A stretch of 64,000 nucleotides of DNA from Desulfoferula sp040751985 (GTDB taxonomy: Bacteria > Desulfobacterota > Desulfarculia > Desulfarculales > Desulfarculaceae). The stretch is taken from positions 62,001 through 126,000 of the forward strand of contig JBFMFU010000065.1 in the NCBI GenBank assembly GCA_040751985.1, written 5' to 3'. The translations under genes were made by a program, and so were the position numbers. The notes under the pieces were generated by a model. The model saw nothing but the letters and a program-made list of their open reading frames with translations. It was not told the DNA's origin and did not search any database. Each line of letters opens with the position of its first letter. Position 1 is the first letter of the stretch. This document shows, piece by piece, positions 1-8,331 of this stretch.

Positions 1-1
1 C

Positions 2-673
2 GCCAGCCCCCGGCCGGTGGCCATCCTCCTGCAGGGCGACCACGGTCCGGGCAGCACCCTGGACTGGGACCACATCGAGCGCAGCTTTCTGCCCGAGCGC
101 ATGACCATCCTCAGCGCCTTTCGCCTGCCCGGCCCCGGCGGCCCGGCCCTGTACCCCACCATCTCGCCGGTGAACAGCTTCCGGGTGGTGCTGGACCGCT
201 ACCTGGGGGCCGAGCTGCCCCTGCTGCCCGATGAGAGCTACATCTCGGCCCTGAACACGCCCTTCAAGCTGTTCAAGGTCACCGACCGCCTAAACGACGA
301 CTACGCCTCCTTCCGGCCCCTGGTGCCCTACGCGGCCTCGGGCCTGGACCGGCCCGGCCGGCCCGGCGCGGCCTGGAACGCGCCGGGCAACCTGCGCCTG
401 CTGGGCTTCGGGGCCGAGATCGTCTTCGACCGGCCCCAGCCGGGCCCCTGGCTGGAGCTGTCGCTGGACGGCGACGACGCCTACCGCCTGATTTTCCTGA
501 ACCAGGGCCGGGAACTGGCCGCCCTGAACCTGCCCGCCGGGAAAAAGACCGCCCTGGCGCTGCACCGGCTGCGCATTCCGCCGGCCGCCGCTGGGTTCAC
601 GCGCCTGCGCATTATCCCCAGCCAGGGCGACCAGCGCTACGCCCTGGGGCATTTGCGCTTGCCGGCCCGCTGA
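2..673 (+). CDS. Sulfatase-like membrane protein, C-terminal part (cut by window edge)
   Basis: The reading frame is already open at the left edge, so this is the 3' end of a longer gene; a GTG at 17 is internal. The visible N-terminal residues contain a QGDHGPGS segment and, further on, LYPTISPVN and LLPDESY. These match my memory of the C-terminal half of large membrane sulfatase/phosphoethanolamine-transferase-like proteins of the alkaline phosphatase superfamily, where the DHG segment carries late metal ligands. The last ~110 residues look like a beta-rich appended domain. The catalytic Thr/Ser/Cys and membrane helices would lie upstream. It is followed by a terminator-like element, then by a small membrane protein and a methyltransferase on the same strand. 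The family is probable; the substrate is unknown. Confidence 0.6.
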   Translation, partial: ASPRPVAILLQGDHGPGSTLDWDHIERSFLPERMTILSAFRLPGPGGPALYPTISPVNSFRVVLDRYLGAELPLLPDESYISALNTPFKLFKVTDRLNDDYASFRPLVPYAASGLDRPGRPGAAWNAPGNLRLLGFGAEIVFDRPQPGPWLELSLDGDDAYRLIFLNQGRELAALNLPAGKKTALALHRLRIPPAAAGFTRLRIIPSQGDQRYALGHLRLPAR

Positions 674-690
674 CCATGGGGTTTAATTGG

Positions 691-719
691 GCCAGCCCTC
701 CGGGGCCGGGCGTTTTTTT
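691..719 (+). terminator. Intrinsic terminator after the sulfatase-like gene
   Basis: A GC-rich imperfect hairpin (GCCC/GGGC stem with a TCCG loop, flanked by further partial pairing) is followed directly by seven T at 713-719. It sits 18 bases after the stop codon. The stem is imperfect but the T tract is clear. Confidence 0.5.
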
Positions 720-764
720 ATGAGCCATAATCAAGATATTTCGCCAAGGGCGCGGGGCGGGGGC

Positions 765-995
765 ATGTCTGCCGGTCGCAAATGCATATTGAGCCTGCTG
801 ATCCTGGTCCTGGGCCTGCTCTGGGCCCGGCCGGCCTGGGCCTACCTGGACCCGGGCGCGGGCAGCTACGCCCTGCAGATCATCATCGCCTCCCTGCTGG
901 GAGGGGCCTTCTTCCTGCGCAGCCAGTGGCGCCGCCTCAAGTCCTTTTTCCAGCGCAAGCGACACCAGGACGGCCCGGACGGCCATGCCGGCTGA
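765..995 (+). CDS. Small secreted or membrane protein with YLDPGAGSY motif
   Basis: This is a 76-residue protein. I chose the ATG at 765 because it gives a clean signal peptide or first membrane helix (residues 5-22) ending in AWA, and a GGGG-rich stretch lies just upstream. After the putative cleavage site comes YLDPGAGSY, then a second hydrophobic helix and a basic tail (WRRLKSFFQRKR). I recall small proteins with a YLDPGTGS motif lying beside sulfatase-like and methyltransferase genes of envelope glycan clusters; that link is from memory. Its last 11 bases overlap the start of the next gene, so translation is probably coupled. Function unknown. Confidence 0.6.
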   Translation: MSAGRKCILSLLILVLGLLWARPAWAYLDPGAGSYALQIIIASLLGGAFFLRSQWRRLKSFFQRKRHQDGPDGHAG

Positions 996-2394
996 GACCG
1001 GCGGTCCCCGCCGCCTGGGGGCTTCCTTCCGGGACCCGGCCGGCTTCGTCTTCGCCCAGGACGGCACACTCTACCGCCAGGTGAACCTGGCCGGGGCCGC
1101 GGACTACGACCTGTTGATGTCCTCGGGCCTGTACCAGGAGTTGGTCCAGGCCGGCCTGCTGGTGGCCCATGAGGAGGCCCCCCTGGAGCTGGCCCCGGAG
1201 CCGGGGACCCACAAGGTCCTGCGGCCCCAGGCGGCGCCCTTCGTCTCCTACCCCTACGAGTGGTGCTTCGGCCAGCTCAAGGAGGCGGCCCTGACTACCC
1301 TGGAGGTGCAGCGCCGGGCCCTGGTGCGCGGCCTGTGCCTCAAGGACGCCAGCGCCTACAACGTGCAGTTCTGGGGCGTGCGGCCAATGCTCATCGACAC
1401 CCTGTCCCTGGAGCGCTACCAGGAGGGCCGGCCCTGGGTGGCTTACCGCCAGTTCTGCTCCCACTTCCTGGCCCCCCTGGCCCTGATGGCCCTCAAGGAC
1501 TGGCGCCTGGGCCGCCTGCTGCGCATTGACCTGGACGGCCTGCCCCTGGACCTGGCCCAGGCCCTGCTGCCCCGGCGGGCCCTCTTATCCCCTGGCCTCT
1601 TAATGCACATCGGGCTGCACGCCAAGAGCCAGGCCCGCTTCGGGGACCGCAAGGTGGAGGTCAAGGACAAGGCCTTCTCCCGCCGGGCCATGCTGGGCCT
1701 GGTGGAGAGCCTGCAAGGGGCGGTGCAGAGGCTGTCCTGGCGGCCGCAGGGCACCCCGTGGGCCGCCTACTACGACGACACCAACTACAGCCAGGCCGCC
1801 GCCCGCAACAAGGCCGAGTTGGTGCGCCAGATGCTGGCCGCGGCCGGCCCGCGCACGGTCTGGGACCTGGGGGCCAACACCGGACTCTACAGCCGAGTGG
1901 CGGCCGAGACGGCAGGGCTGGTGGTCTCCTTTGACCTGGACATGGCCGCAGTGGAGCAGAACTTCCGCCGCTGCCAGCAGGACGGCGAGCGCCGCATCCT
2001 GCCCCTGGTCATGGACCTGAACAACCCCAGCCCGGACCTGGGCTGGGATTGGTGCGAGCGCGACTCCCTGGCCGTCCGGGGCCCGGCCGAGGCGGCCCTG
2101 GCCCTAGCCCTGGTGCACCACCTGGTCATCGGCAACAACCTGCCCTTTGCCCGCATCGCCGCCCTGCTGGCCCGCCTGTGCCGCTGGCTGGTGGTGGAGT
2201 ACATCCCGCCCGACGACTCCCAGGTGCAGCGCCTCTTGGCCAACCGCCAGGCCGCCGGCCTGCACGACCTGAGCCTGGAGGCCTTCGAGGCCGCCTTCGG
2301 CCGCTTTTTCCAGGTGCAGCAGAGCCGGCCCCTGGCCGAGTCCGGCCGGGTGCTGTATCTGATGCGCGCCAAGGAAAAGACGGAAAAAACCTAG
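985..2394 (+). CDS. Class I SAM-dependent methyltransferase with N-terminal extension
   Basis: The protein has 469 residues. The methyltransferase core is in the C-terminal half: motif I VWDLGANTGLYSR at about 292-304, an acidic strand end SFDLDM, and LALALVHHLVIGNN as the motif IV region. The N-terminal ~240 residues are a separate domain with many aromatic residues (YPYEWCFGQL, AYNVQFWG). This layout recalls NoeA-related methyltransferases found near cell-surface glycan genes. The substrate cannot be read from the sequence. The start overlaps the stop of the preceding small gene by 11 bases, so the two are co-translated and probably act in the same envelope pathway. Confidence 0.7.
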   Translation: MPAETGGPRRLGASFRDPAGFVFAQDGTLYRQVNLAGAADYDLLMSSGLYQELVQAGLLVAHEEAPLELAPEPGTHKVLRPQAAPFVSYPYEWCFGQLKEAALTTLEVQRRALVRGLCLKDASAYNVQFWGVRPMLIDTLSLERYQEGRPWVAYRQFCSHFLAPLALMALKDWRLGRLLRIDLDGLPLDLAQALLPRRALLSPGLLMHIGLHAKSQARFGDRKVEVKDKAFSRRAMLGLVESLQGAVQRLSWRPQGTPWAAYYDDTNYSQAAARNKAELVRQMLAAAGPRTVWDLGANTGLYSRVAAETAGLVVSFDLDMAAVEQNFRRCQQDGERRILPLVMDLNNPSPDLGWDWCERDSLAVRGPAEAALALALVHHLVIGNNLPFARIAALLARLCRWLVVEYIPPDDSQVQRLLANRQAAGLHDLSLEAFEAAFGRFFQVQQSRPLAESGRVLYLMRAKEKTEKT

Positions 2395-2498
2395 GCCGAG
2401 TCTAGGCCGCGGCGCAATAGCCTCTTAGGCCCCCTGGCCCCCTGGACAAGACCCCGGCGCCAGCGCAACAATGGGGCCAGGCAAGCGGGAGGTGGCCT

Positions 2499-3206
2499 AT
2501 GCCGGCGGGCGGGAGCAAGCTCTGGGGCTGGGTGCTTTGGGCCGCGGTCTTATGCCTGCCGGCCGGCTGCGCCACGCAGCCCTTCACCCAGCCGCCCCCC
2601 AGCCGGCCGGCGCCCACGGCCTGGTATCTATTCTATCTGCACGGCTACATCCTGGAGGGCCGCGGCCTCCGGACCCGGCACCCGGCCTACGGCCAATACG
2701 ACCTGACGGCCGTGGTCAAGGCCTTTGAAAAACGGGGCTTCACGGTGATCACCCACGTGCGCCCGGCCCAGGTGGACCCGCCGGCCTACGCCCGCACGAT
2801 GGCCCCCGAGGTGCGGGCCCTGCTCTCGGCCGGGGTGCCCGCGGATCACATAGCGGTAGTGGGCTTTTCCAAGGGCGGGGTCATCGCCCAGTACCTTGCC
2901 GCCGAGCTGGCCCAACCGGAGATGAAGTTCGTGATCCTGGCCGGCTGCCCCTCCCGCGAGAGCGACTTCCGCGCCGGCTACAACCTCCTGCTGGAGCGGG
3001 CCGCGGCCAGGATGCGGGGCCGCTTCCTGTCCGTGTACGACGCCGCGGACCAGATCGCCGCCTCCTGTCAGGAGGGCCTGACCCGGGCCGGAGTCAGCCG
3101 GCGCAGCCAGGAAGTCGTGCTGCACGTGGGCTCGGGCCACGGCCTGTTCTACCGGCCCGCGCCGGCCTGGCTGGACCCGGTCACCCGCTGGATCAAGGAA
3201 AAGTAG
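2499..3206 (+). CDS. Alpha/beta hydrolase lipoprotein
   Basis: A protein of 235 residues with a lipobox LPAGC ending at Cys24, so it is probably a lipid-anchored envelope protein. The hydrolase fold is indicated by the nucleophile elbow GFSKGG with Ser124, an HG segment early in the mature protein (LHGYI), and a late His near residue 214 (GSGHGLF) that could complete the triad. A strong Shine-Dalgarno (GGGAGGTGG) precedes the ATG. Substrate unknown; an esterase or thioesterase is plausible. Convergent with the downstream dehydrogenase gene, with only 17 bases between them. Confidence 0.65.
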   Translation: MPAGGSKLWGWVLWAAVLCLPAGCATQPFTQPPPSRPAPTAWYLFYLHGYILEGRGLRTRHPAYGQYDLTAVVKAFEKRGFTVITHVRPAQVDPPAYARTMAPEVRALLSAGVPADHIAVVGFSKGGVIAQYLAAELAQPEMKFVILAGCPSRESDFRAGYNLLLERAAARMRGRFLSVYDAADQIAASCQEGLTRAGVSRRSQEVVLHVGSGHGLFYRPAPAWLDPVTRWIKEK

Positions 3207-3223
3207 GCGCCCCCCGCCAATCC

Positions 3224-4078
3224 CTAGCGGCTGTAGTCGTACACCCCCCGGCCGGTCTTGCGGCCCAGGTGCCCGGCCTTGACCAACTTGACCAAGAGAG
3301 GCGCCGGCCGATACTTGTCGCCCAGCTCGCGGTGAAAGGTGTTCATGCAGGCCAGCAGGATGTCCAGGCCGAAGGCATCGGCCGCGGCCAGGGGCCCCAG
3401 GGGCAGGCCCAGGCCCCTGGTGCAGGAGCGGTCTATCTCCTCAGCCGTGGCCAGGCCCGTCTCCAGGGCGCAGAAGGCCTCGTTGACCATGGGCAGGTAC
3501 AGCCGGTTGATCACGAAGCCCGGCGAGTCGGCCACGGTGACCGTCTCCTTGCCGCATTGCGCCAGGAAGGCCAGCACGGCCTGGTGGGTGGCCTTCGAGG
3601 TGTCCGCGCCGCGCACCACCTCCACCAGGGGGGTCAGGGCGGCCGGGATGAGGAAGTGGGAGCCGATGCAGCGGTCCGGCCGCTGGGTGGCCGCGGCGAT
3701 CTCGCTGATCCAGAGGGTGGAGGTGTTGCTGGCCAGGATGGCCTCGGGCCGGCAGAGGCGGTCCAGTTCCTTGAACAGCGCCCGCTTGACCGCGATGTCC
3801 TCGAACACCGCCTCGATGACCAGGTCGGCCTGGGCCACGGCCATGGCCAGGTCCGTGCCCGCGCTGATGCGCCCCAGCGCCGCCTGCCGGGTCTCCTGGT
3901 CGGCCTTGCCCTTTTTGATCTGGCCGGCCCAGAAGGCCTCTATGCCGCGCAGGCCCTGCTCCACCCGCTCCTGGGTCTGGTCGTGCAGGCTGGTGCTGAA
4001 GCCGCCTCTAGCGCAGACGACGGCTATCTGGCTACCCATGGTGCCCATGCCCACCACGGCCACTCTTTTTATGGCCAT
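3224..4078 (-). CDS. 3-hydroxyacyl-CoA (3-hydroxybutyryl-CoA) dehydrogenase
   Basis: This enzyme of 284 residues oxidises 3-hydroxyacyl-CoA to 3-oxoacyl-CoA with NAD. The Rossmann motif GMGTMG is at residues 10-15, ASNTSTLWISEIA carries the family's conserved Ser, GSHFLIP the catalytic-region His, and PLVEVV follows. The C-terminal helical domain is full length (ADAFGLDILL, LGRKTGRGVYDY). The ATG at 4078 has GGGAGG six bases upstream, better than a TTG six bases earlier. It is the last gene of a minus-strand run with an M29-like hydrolase, an XRE regulator and an alcohol dehydrogenase, which suggests oxidation of a small organic substrate to CoA intermediates. The HFLIP variant (usually HFFNP) means chain-length preference is open. 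Confidence 0.85.
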   Translation of the reverse strand: MAIKRVAVVGMGTMGSQIAVVCARGGFSTSLHDQTQERVEQGLRGIEAFWAGQIKKGKADQETRQAALGRISAGTDLAMAVAQADLVIEAVFEDIAVKRALFKELDRLCRPEAILASNTSTLWISEIAAATQRPDRCIGSHFLIPAALTPLVEVVRGADTSKATHQAVLAFLAQCGKETVTVADSPGFVINRLYLPMVNEAFCALETGLATAEEIDRSCTRGLGLPLGPLAAADAFGLDILLACMNTFHRELGDKYRPAPLLVKLVKAGHLGRKTGRGVYDYSR

Positions 4079-4197
4079 GCCCAACCTCCCCCTGCCCGGC
4101 CGCCCCGGACGGCGGCCGCGGCGTATCTGGTCCCTGCCGGCATTATTCGGGCGGCCGGGAGCGGAGTAAAGCCTATTTTGGGCGGCCGGCGCGGCGG

Positions 4198-5214
4198 CTA
4201 GATTTTCAGCACCCCGTTGTCCAGCACCACCTTGCCGTCGAAGTAGACCGTGGCCTCCTTGTACATGGCGTCGATGTGGTTGGGGGCCAGGATCTTGCCG
4301 CCGATGGCGAAGTTGCTGCCGATGCCCATGTGGCAGTTGCCCAGCCGGCCCAGGTCCTCCAGATTGGTGGCCGCCAGGCGGGCCTTGGGGTTGAGGCCGA
4401 TGCCGAACTCGGCGAAGTTGTAGGCCCGCTCGTCGTGCAGGTCGGCCAGGATCTGGCTGAGCTTCTGGGCGGCCATGCCCCCCTGGATGTCCACTATCTT
4501 GCCGTCCTTGACCGTGAACTCCACAGGATCATAGAGGGTGACGCCCACGCTCATGATGCTCACGTCGCTCACCACCTTGCCCTCGGCGCTGCCCTCTACG
4601 GGCGAGATGTTGATCTCGCTGTCGGGGAAGGCGGCGAACTGGCCCGGCTCCTTGAACAGGCCGGTCTCGTACTGCACGGGCCGACCCTTCACGTAGCCCC
4701 GGATGTCGGTGCCCAGGGGGGTGACCACGCGAATCTCGCTGGAGGCGGCCAGGGCCGCGCCCAGGAGGCGGCCCATGCGGTCGCAGGCCTCGTAGTCCGC
4801 CTCGATGGCGCCCACGCACAGGGCGTCCTCGGTCACTTCGCACATGGTGCTGCCCCGCTTGCCTGCCTTGATGGCCTCCACCCGGGCCTTGGTGTGGGTC
4901 TGGGACCAGGTGCTGGGCTGCAGAAACACGTCCGCCTCCTTGAAGGCGGCCACCACCGGCTCGGGGAGCTGGGCCCCGTGCACGCCCACCGGCGGGATGG
5001 CCATGATGATGGGCGTGGCCCCCACGGCATAAGCCGCGCCGGCCAGGGCCTCGGCGATCCGAAGCTTGTTGGTGTCGGTGGAGATCAACACCGTTTCGCC
5101 GGCCTTGACGCCGCCGCACTGCATGCACTTCATGGCCCCGCGCATCATCTGGATGGGGCTGGAGGCCGCCGGGGTGTAATGCCAGTAGGAAATCGGCCAC
5201 TCTCTGCTACTCAT
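4198..5214 (-). CDS. M29 aminopeptidase-like / NicX-like metal-dependent hydrolase
   Basis: A 338-residue protein. The N-terminal half has the nucleotide-like fold of M29 aminopeptidases (GETVLISTDTNKLRIAEAL, then an STWSQTHTKAR segment). The C-terminal half carries the metal-site signatures AEFGIGLNP, NCHMGIGSN and PNHIDAMYKEATVYFDG, which supply conserved Glu, His and Asp ligands. The same signatures occur in 2,5-dihydroxypyridine dioxygenase-like proteins (NicX), so peptidase activity is not assured. The ATG at 5214 follows GGGAGGTGGGACG; the same frame stays open farther upstream but that part is antisense to the XRE gene. Location in a catabolic operon suggests hydrolysis or ring opening of a small amide. 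The exact reaction is unknown. Confidence 0.65.
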   Translation of the reverse strand: MSSREWPISYWHYTPAASSPIQMMRGAMKCMQCGGVKAGETVLISTDTNKLRIAEALAGAAYAVGATPIIMAIPPVGVHGAQLPEPVVAAFKEADVFLQPSTWSQTHTKARVEAIKAGKRGSTMCEVTEDALCVGAIEADYEACDRMGRLLGAALAASSEIRVVTPLGTDIRGYVKGRPVQYETGLFKEPGQFAAFPDSEINISPVEGSAEGKVVSDVSIMSVGVTLYDPVEFTVKDGKIVDIQGGMAAQKLSQILADLHDERAYNFAEFGIGLNPKARLAATNLEDLGRLGNCHMGIGSNFAIGGKILAPNHIDAMYKEATVYFDGKVVLDNGVLKI

Positions 5215-5368
5215 CGTCCCACCTCCCTCTGCCCGGCTCCAGTCACCCCCAGCCTGGCTGGCCTCGAGTTTTTCGCGCGTCGCGCCCCGCGGCGTCTGCC
5301 TGCCTGCGGGGCCCTGTTGCGGTCCATGGTTGCTCCCCCGGCCCGGCTGAGGGGGCAGGTGAAAAGTC

Positions 5369-5950
5369 CTACTTCGTTGAAAAAATGAACGGCTCGGAGT
5401 TAACCCAAACCGCCTTGGCCTTTTTGGAGGATCGGTTGCAGGTCCGGTGCGGGCTGGTGGAGCGATAGGTGATGGAGTCCCCCGGCTTGAGGCGATAAAT
5501 CCGGTCCTCGATCTCCACCTCCAGCTCGCCTTCCAAAAGCAGGCCGCACTCCACGCCCTCGTGGGCGTAGCCGCTCTTGCCGGTGGAGGAGTTGGGCGGG
5601 TATTCGATGATGATGAACTCGCTGCCCAGGTTGAGCCGGTGCGAGAGCAGGGAGAACTTGATGTTGCCCTGGGTGAGCACGGATTTGCGCTCCTTGGCCC
5701 GCACCAGGGACACGTTGTGCAGGGCGGAGTTGTTGAAGAAGTCTTCATCCAGCAGGTGGCCGGGGGAAACATCGAAGAGCTTGGCGATGCGCAGCAGCGT
5801 CTCCAGAGAGGGCCGGAGCATTCCCCGCTCCACCTGACTGACCAGGCTGGGGGACATGCCGATCTCCTTGGCCATCTGCTGGAGAGTCAGCTTCCTCTCC
5901 CGCCGAAGCTCGCGGAGCTTCTTGGCCAGGTTTTGCAGAATCTGGTCCAT
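5369..5950 (-). CDS. XRE-family regulator with C-terminal cupin sensor domain
   Basis: The protein has 193 residues. Residues ~8-62 form a helix-turn-helix (LRRERKLTLQQMAKEIGMSPSLVSQVERG). Residues ~105-190 form a cupin barrel (FIIIEYPPNSSTG, GVECGLLLEGELEVEIEDR, LKPGDSITY). XRE-cupin regulators normally sense a small metabolite in the barrel and repress or activate neighbouring catabolic genes. It lies between the alcohol dehydrogenase (32 bases upstream) and the M29-like hydrolase gene on the same strand, so it probably controls this operon, possibly by autoregulation. The ATG has only a weak Shine-Dalgarno. Confidence 0.85.
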   Translation of the reverse strand: MDQILQNLAKKLRELRRERKLTLQQMAKEIGMSPSLVSQVERGMLRPSLETLLRIAKLFDVSPGHLLDEDFFNNSALHNVSLVRAKERKSVLTQGNIKFSLLSHRLNLGSEFIIIEYPPNSSTGKSGYAHEGVECGLLLEGELEVEIEDRIYRLKPGDSITYRSTSPHRTCNRSSKKAKAVWVNSEPFIFSTK

Positions 5951-5982
5951 CTAGCCCAGCGACCCTTGCCGAAGATTCATCC

Positions 5983-7014
5983 CTAGGCCCCGAAGGTGAA
6001 CACGCTCTTGATGCAGGCGCCCTGCTCCATGAGCTCGATCACCTGCTGGTAGTCCTCCAGCGGGAAGCGGTGGGAGATCATCGGCTTCAGCTTGACCTGG
6101 CCGGACTCCACCATGGCTATGGCCCGGTCCCAGTCCGTGAACACGCCCGAGGTCCAGGTGCCCTTGATCTCCAGCTCGGTGGTGACGATGTAGTTCAGGC
6201 CGAACCGAACGTCCTGGGGATACAGCCCCACCAGGATGATCTGGCCGCCCTTCTTCACCGCCGGCATCAGGTTCAAGAAGGCCTGCACGTTGCCGGAGCA
6301 TTCGAAAAGCAGGTCCGCGCCCTTGCCCTTGGTCAGCTCACGCACGGCCGCGGCCGGGTCGTCCTGAGCCGAGAAGGTATGCGAGGCGCCCAGCTCCCGG
6401 GCCAGTTGCAGGCGGTTCTGGCTCTTGCGGCCCACCATCACCACCCGGCTGGCCCCCGAGGCGCGCGCCACCTGGGCGGTCAGCAGGCCGATGGGGCCTG
6501 GGCCACTGACGATGACCGTGTCCCCGCCCTTGATGTTGGCGATCTGCACCGCGGCGCGGGTGGCCACGGAGAGCGGCTCCAGGATGCCGGCCTCGTCATA
6601 GGAGATGGAGTCCGGGATGAGGTGCACCTTGTCGCCCTTGGTCTTTACGTACTCGGCAAAGGTGCCGTCGGCGCCGTAGCCCATGCCCTTGCGGGTGGCG
6701 CAGAGATTATAGCGGCCGGTCCGGCAGTAGAAGCAGGCGCCGCAGATGATCTTGGAGGTTTCCAGCGCCACGCGGTCGCCGACCTTGACCCCGCTCACCG
6801 CGCGGCCCACCGCCGTCACCTCGCCGGCGCCCTCGTGCCCCATGACCACCGGGATGACGGTCTTGAAATCCCAGTGGTATATCTCCATGTCCGTGCCGCA
6901 GAAGCCGGCGGACCTGGTCTTGATCAAGACCTCGTCGTCGGCCACGGCCGGAATCGCCACCTCTCTGATCTCCAGGTTGCCCGGTCCCTCCTGGGCCTTC
7001 ACTAATGCCTTCAT
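5983..7014 (-). CDS. Zinc-dependent medium-chain alcohol/polyol dehydrogenase
   Basis: This 343-residue protein is full length for the MDR family. Catalytic zinc ligands are visible as Cys39 (GFCGTD) and His60-Glu61 (GHEGAGEV). Structural zinc ligands are Cys91, Cys94, Cys97 and Cys105. The NAD(P) fold follows with GPGPIGLLTAQVAR. Sequence style is closest to sorbitol/threonine dehydrogenase-like members, but the substrate cannot be read. AAGGGA stands upstream of the ATG. It is the first gene of the minus-strand run, and a TTGACA-type promoter candidate lies about 170 bases upstream in the intergenic region. Confidence 0.85.
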   Translation of the reverse strand: MKALVKAQEGPGNLEIREVAIPAVADDEVLIKTRSAGFCGTDMEIYHWDFKTVIPVVMGHEGAGEVTAVGRAVSGVKVGDRVALETSKIICGACFYCRTGRYNLCATRKGMGYGADGTFAEYVKTKGDKVHLIPDSISYDEAGILEPLSVATRAAVQIANIKGGDTVIVSGPGPIGLLTAQVARASGASRVVMVGRKSQNRLQLARELGASHTFSAQDDPAAAVRELTKGKGADLLFECSGNVQAFLNLMPAVKKGGQIILVGLYPQDVRFGLNYIVTTELEIKGTWTSGVFTDWDRAIAMVESGQVKLKPMISHRFPLEDYQQVIELMEQGACIKSVFTFGA

Positions 7015-7183
7015 CGTCTGCTTCCCTTCGCCTCATGCGAATAATCTAGCGTTGCAGTTCAGCTCCGGCGCTGCCGCAGGACGGACCGGCCAGGCCGCAC
7101 CGCTGGGTCTGGCAATCGACACGGCAAGGCGAACCCGTTTCTGCCTGGTTCAGGGGAGGTTCGCGCCCTGCAAGGTGGGCCCA

Positions 7184-7212
7184 GTATCCTGCCGGGCGCT
7201 TTTTACTGTCAA
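7184..7212 (-). promoter_or_regulatory. Candidate sigma70 promoter for the alcohol dehydrogenase operon
   Basis: On the minus strand a perfect TTGACA (7212-7207) is followed after 18 bases by GATACT (about 7188-7183), four of six matches to TATAAT. The 349-base gap between the dehydrogenase gene and the TSUP gene (7015-7363) is divergent. It holds this promoter candidate, an AT-rich patch around 7200-7240, and nothing else I recognise. A leader of roughly 160 bases would result. Confidence 0.4.
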
Positions 7213-7363
7213 TAAAAAATTAGCGTGTATATGCAAATAGGATGGACGCCGGCTGCCCCGCTGTGGGGCCGGACCGCTTGAGGAAACCCGCCTCCTGGTA
7301 TAAGGTTCGCACTTTCAAGCGCGTAGCAAGCGCCTCGGCCGTGTCGGCGCAGGCAAGGGTGGC

Positions 7364-8095
7364 ATGGAGCTGATCTTAATCCTCAACGCGGTGGTGATTC
7401 TGGCCTGCGCGGCCGAGACCTTCTCCGGCTTCGCCGGCGCCATGACCGCCATCACCCTGGGAGCCCACTTCTACCCCATCGAGCGTCTGGTGCCGGTGTG
7501 GGTGGTGCTGAACTTCCTGATGAACGCCTACATCGTGCTGCGCCACGCCGGCCACGCGGACTGGGGCCTGTTGTTCAAGCAGGTGCTGCCCTTCATGTGC
7601 GCCGGGCTGCTGGTGGGCCTCTGGCTCTATCCCCACCTGGCCGGTCTGCCTCTGAAAAAGATGCTGGGCGGCCTGATCGTGATCTTCGCTGGCAGCCAGC
7701 TGGTCCTGCTGCTGCGGCCGGGGCTCAACCCCCGCCGGCCCTTTTCGCGGGCCACGGCCGGGCTCTGGCAGTTCCTGGCCGGCGTCTGCCAGGCCATCTA
7801 CGCCACCGGCGGCCCCTTCCTGGTCTACTCCCTGAGCCGGCAGCCCCTGGCCAAGGCCACCTTCCGCGCCACCCTCTGCACGGTCTGGGGCTCGCTCAAC
7901 GGCGTACTGATCGCCGCCTTCATCTACAACGGCCGCCTGGACCTGCCCGCCCTGAAGTTCACGGCCTGGCTGGTGCCGGCTCTGCCCCTGGGCATCATGG
8001 CCGGCGAGTGGATGCACGGCCGTATCAGCGAGGAGCAGTTCCGCAAGGCCATCCTGATCATGCTGGTGATCGTGGGCGCCACCCTCATCTTCTAA
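7364..8095 (+). CDS. TauE/SafE (TSUP) family membrane permease
   Basis: The protein has 243 residues and is almost entirely hydrophobic helices. It starts with a helix containing FSGFAGAMTAI and ends with a final membrane strand (ILIMLVIVGATLIF). This is the length and pattern of the TauE/SafE sulfite/organosulfur anion exporter family, which has two repeated halves; the second half here contains CQAIYATGGPFLVYSL. AAGGGTGG precedes the ATG. Substrate unknown: the family handles sulfite, sulfoacetate and other small organic anions. It lies between two catabolic loci and may export a waste anion of either. Confidence 0.75.
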   Translation: MELILILNAVVILACAAETFSGFAGAMTAITLGAHFYPIERLVPVWVVLNFLMNAYIVLRHAGHADWGLLFKQVLPFMCAGLLVGLWLYPHLAGLPLKKMLGGLIVIFAGSQLVLLLRPGLNPRRPFSRATAGLWQFLAGVCQAIYATGGPFLVYSLSRQPLAKATFRATLCTVWGSLNGVLIAAFIYNGRLDLPALKFTAWLVPALPLGIMAGEWMHGRISEEQFRKAILIMLVIVGATLIF

Positions 8096-8103
8096 CCGCC
8101 CGC

Positions 8104-8124
8104 GGCCGGAACCTAGTTCCGGCC
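8104..8124. repeat. Perfect hairpin after the TSUP gene
   Basis: GGCCGGAAC (8104-8112) and GTTCCGGCC (8116-8124) form a perfect nine-base-pair stem with a three-base loop, eight bases after the stop codon. No T tract follows. It may mark the 3' end of the transcript without being a classical intrinsic terminator. Confidence 0.45.
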
Positions 8125-8331
8125 CGCAGGCCGGCATTCCGCCGCGTGCCGCCAAGTTGGGGCTTGACCCTGAACAGAGCGGTGTGCAATATTGGGCCTG
8201 CGTTGTCGACAATCTTGTACGCATCATAGCGCCGCGCCTGGCAACTCTCCCCCTCCGCGGGCCCACCCCCGCCAGCTCACCCAGAGGTGAAACCAGGCGC
8301 TTGATCCTGCCCTCACGCTGGATCGCCCTCG

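Noticed and set aside
4198..5214. 2,5-dihydroxypyridine 5,6-dioxygenase (NicX) assignment
   Set aside because: The metal signatures are shared with M29 peptidases, no other nic genes are present, and the rest of the window looks anaerobic; I kept a general hydrolase call.
5215..5772. N-terminal extension of the M29-like protein by about 185 residues
   Set aside because: The extension is Pro/Arg/Ser/Thr-rich, runs antisense-frame through the XRE regulator gene, and a strong Shine-Dalgarno supports the ATG at 5214.
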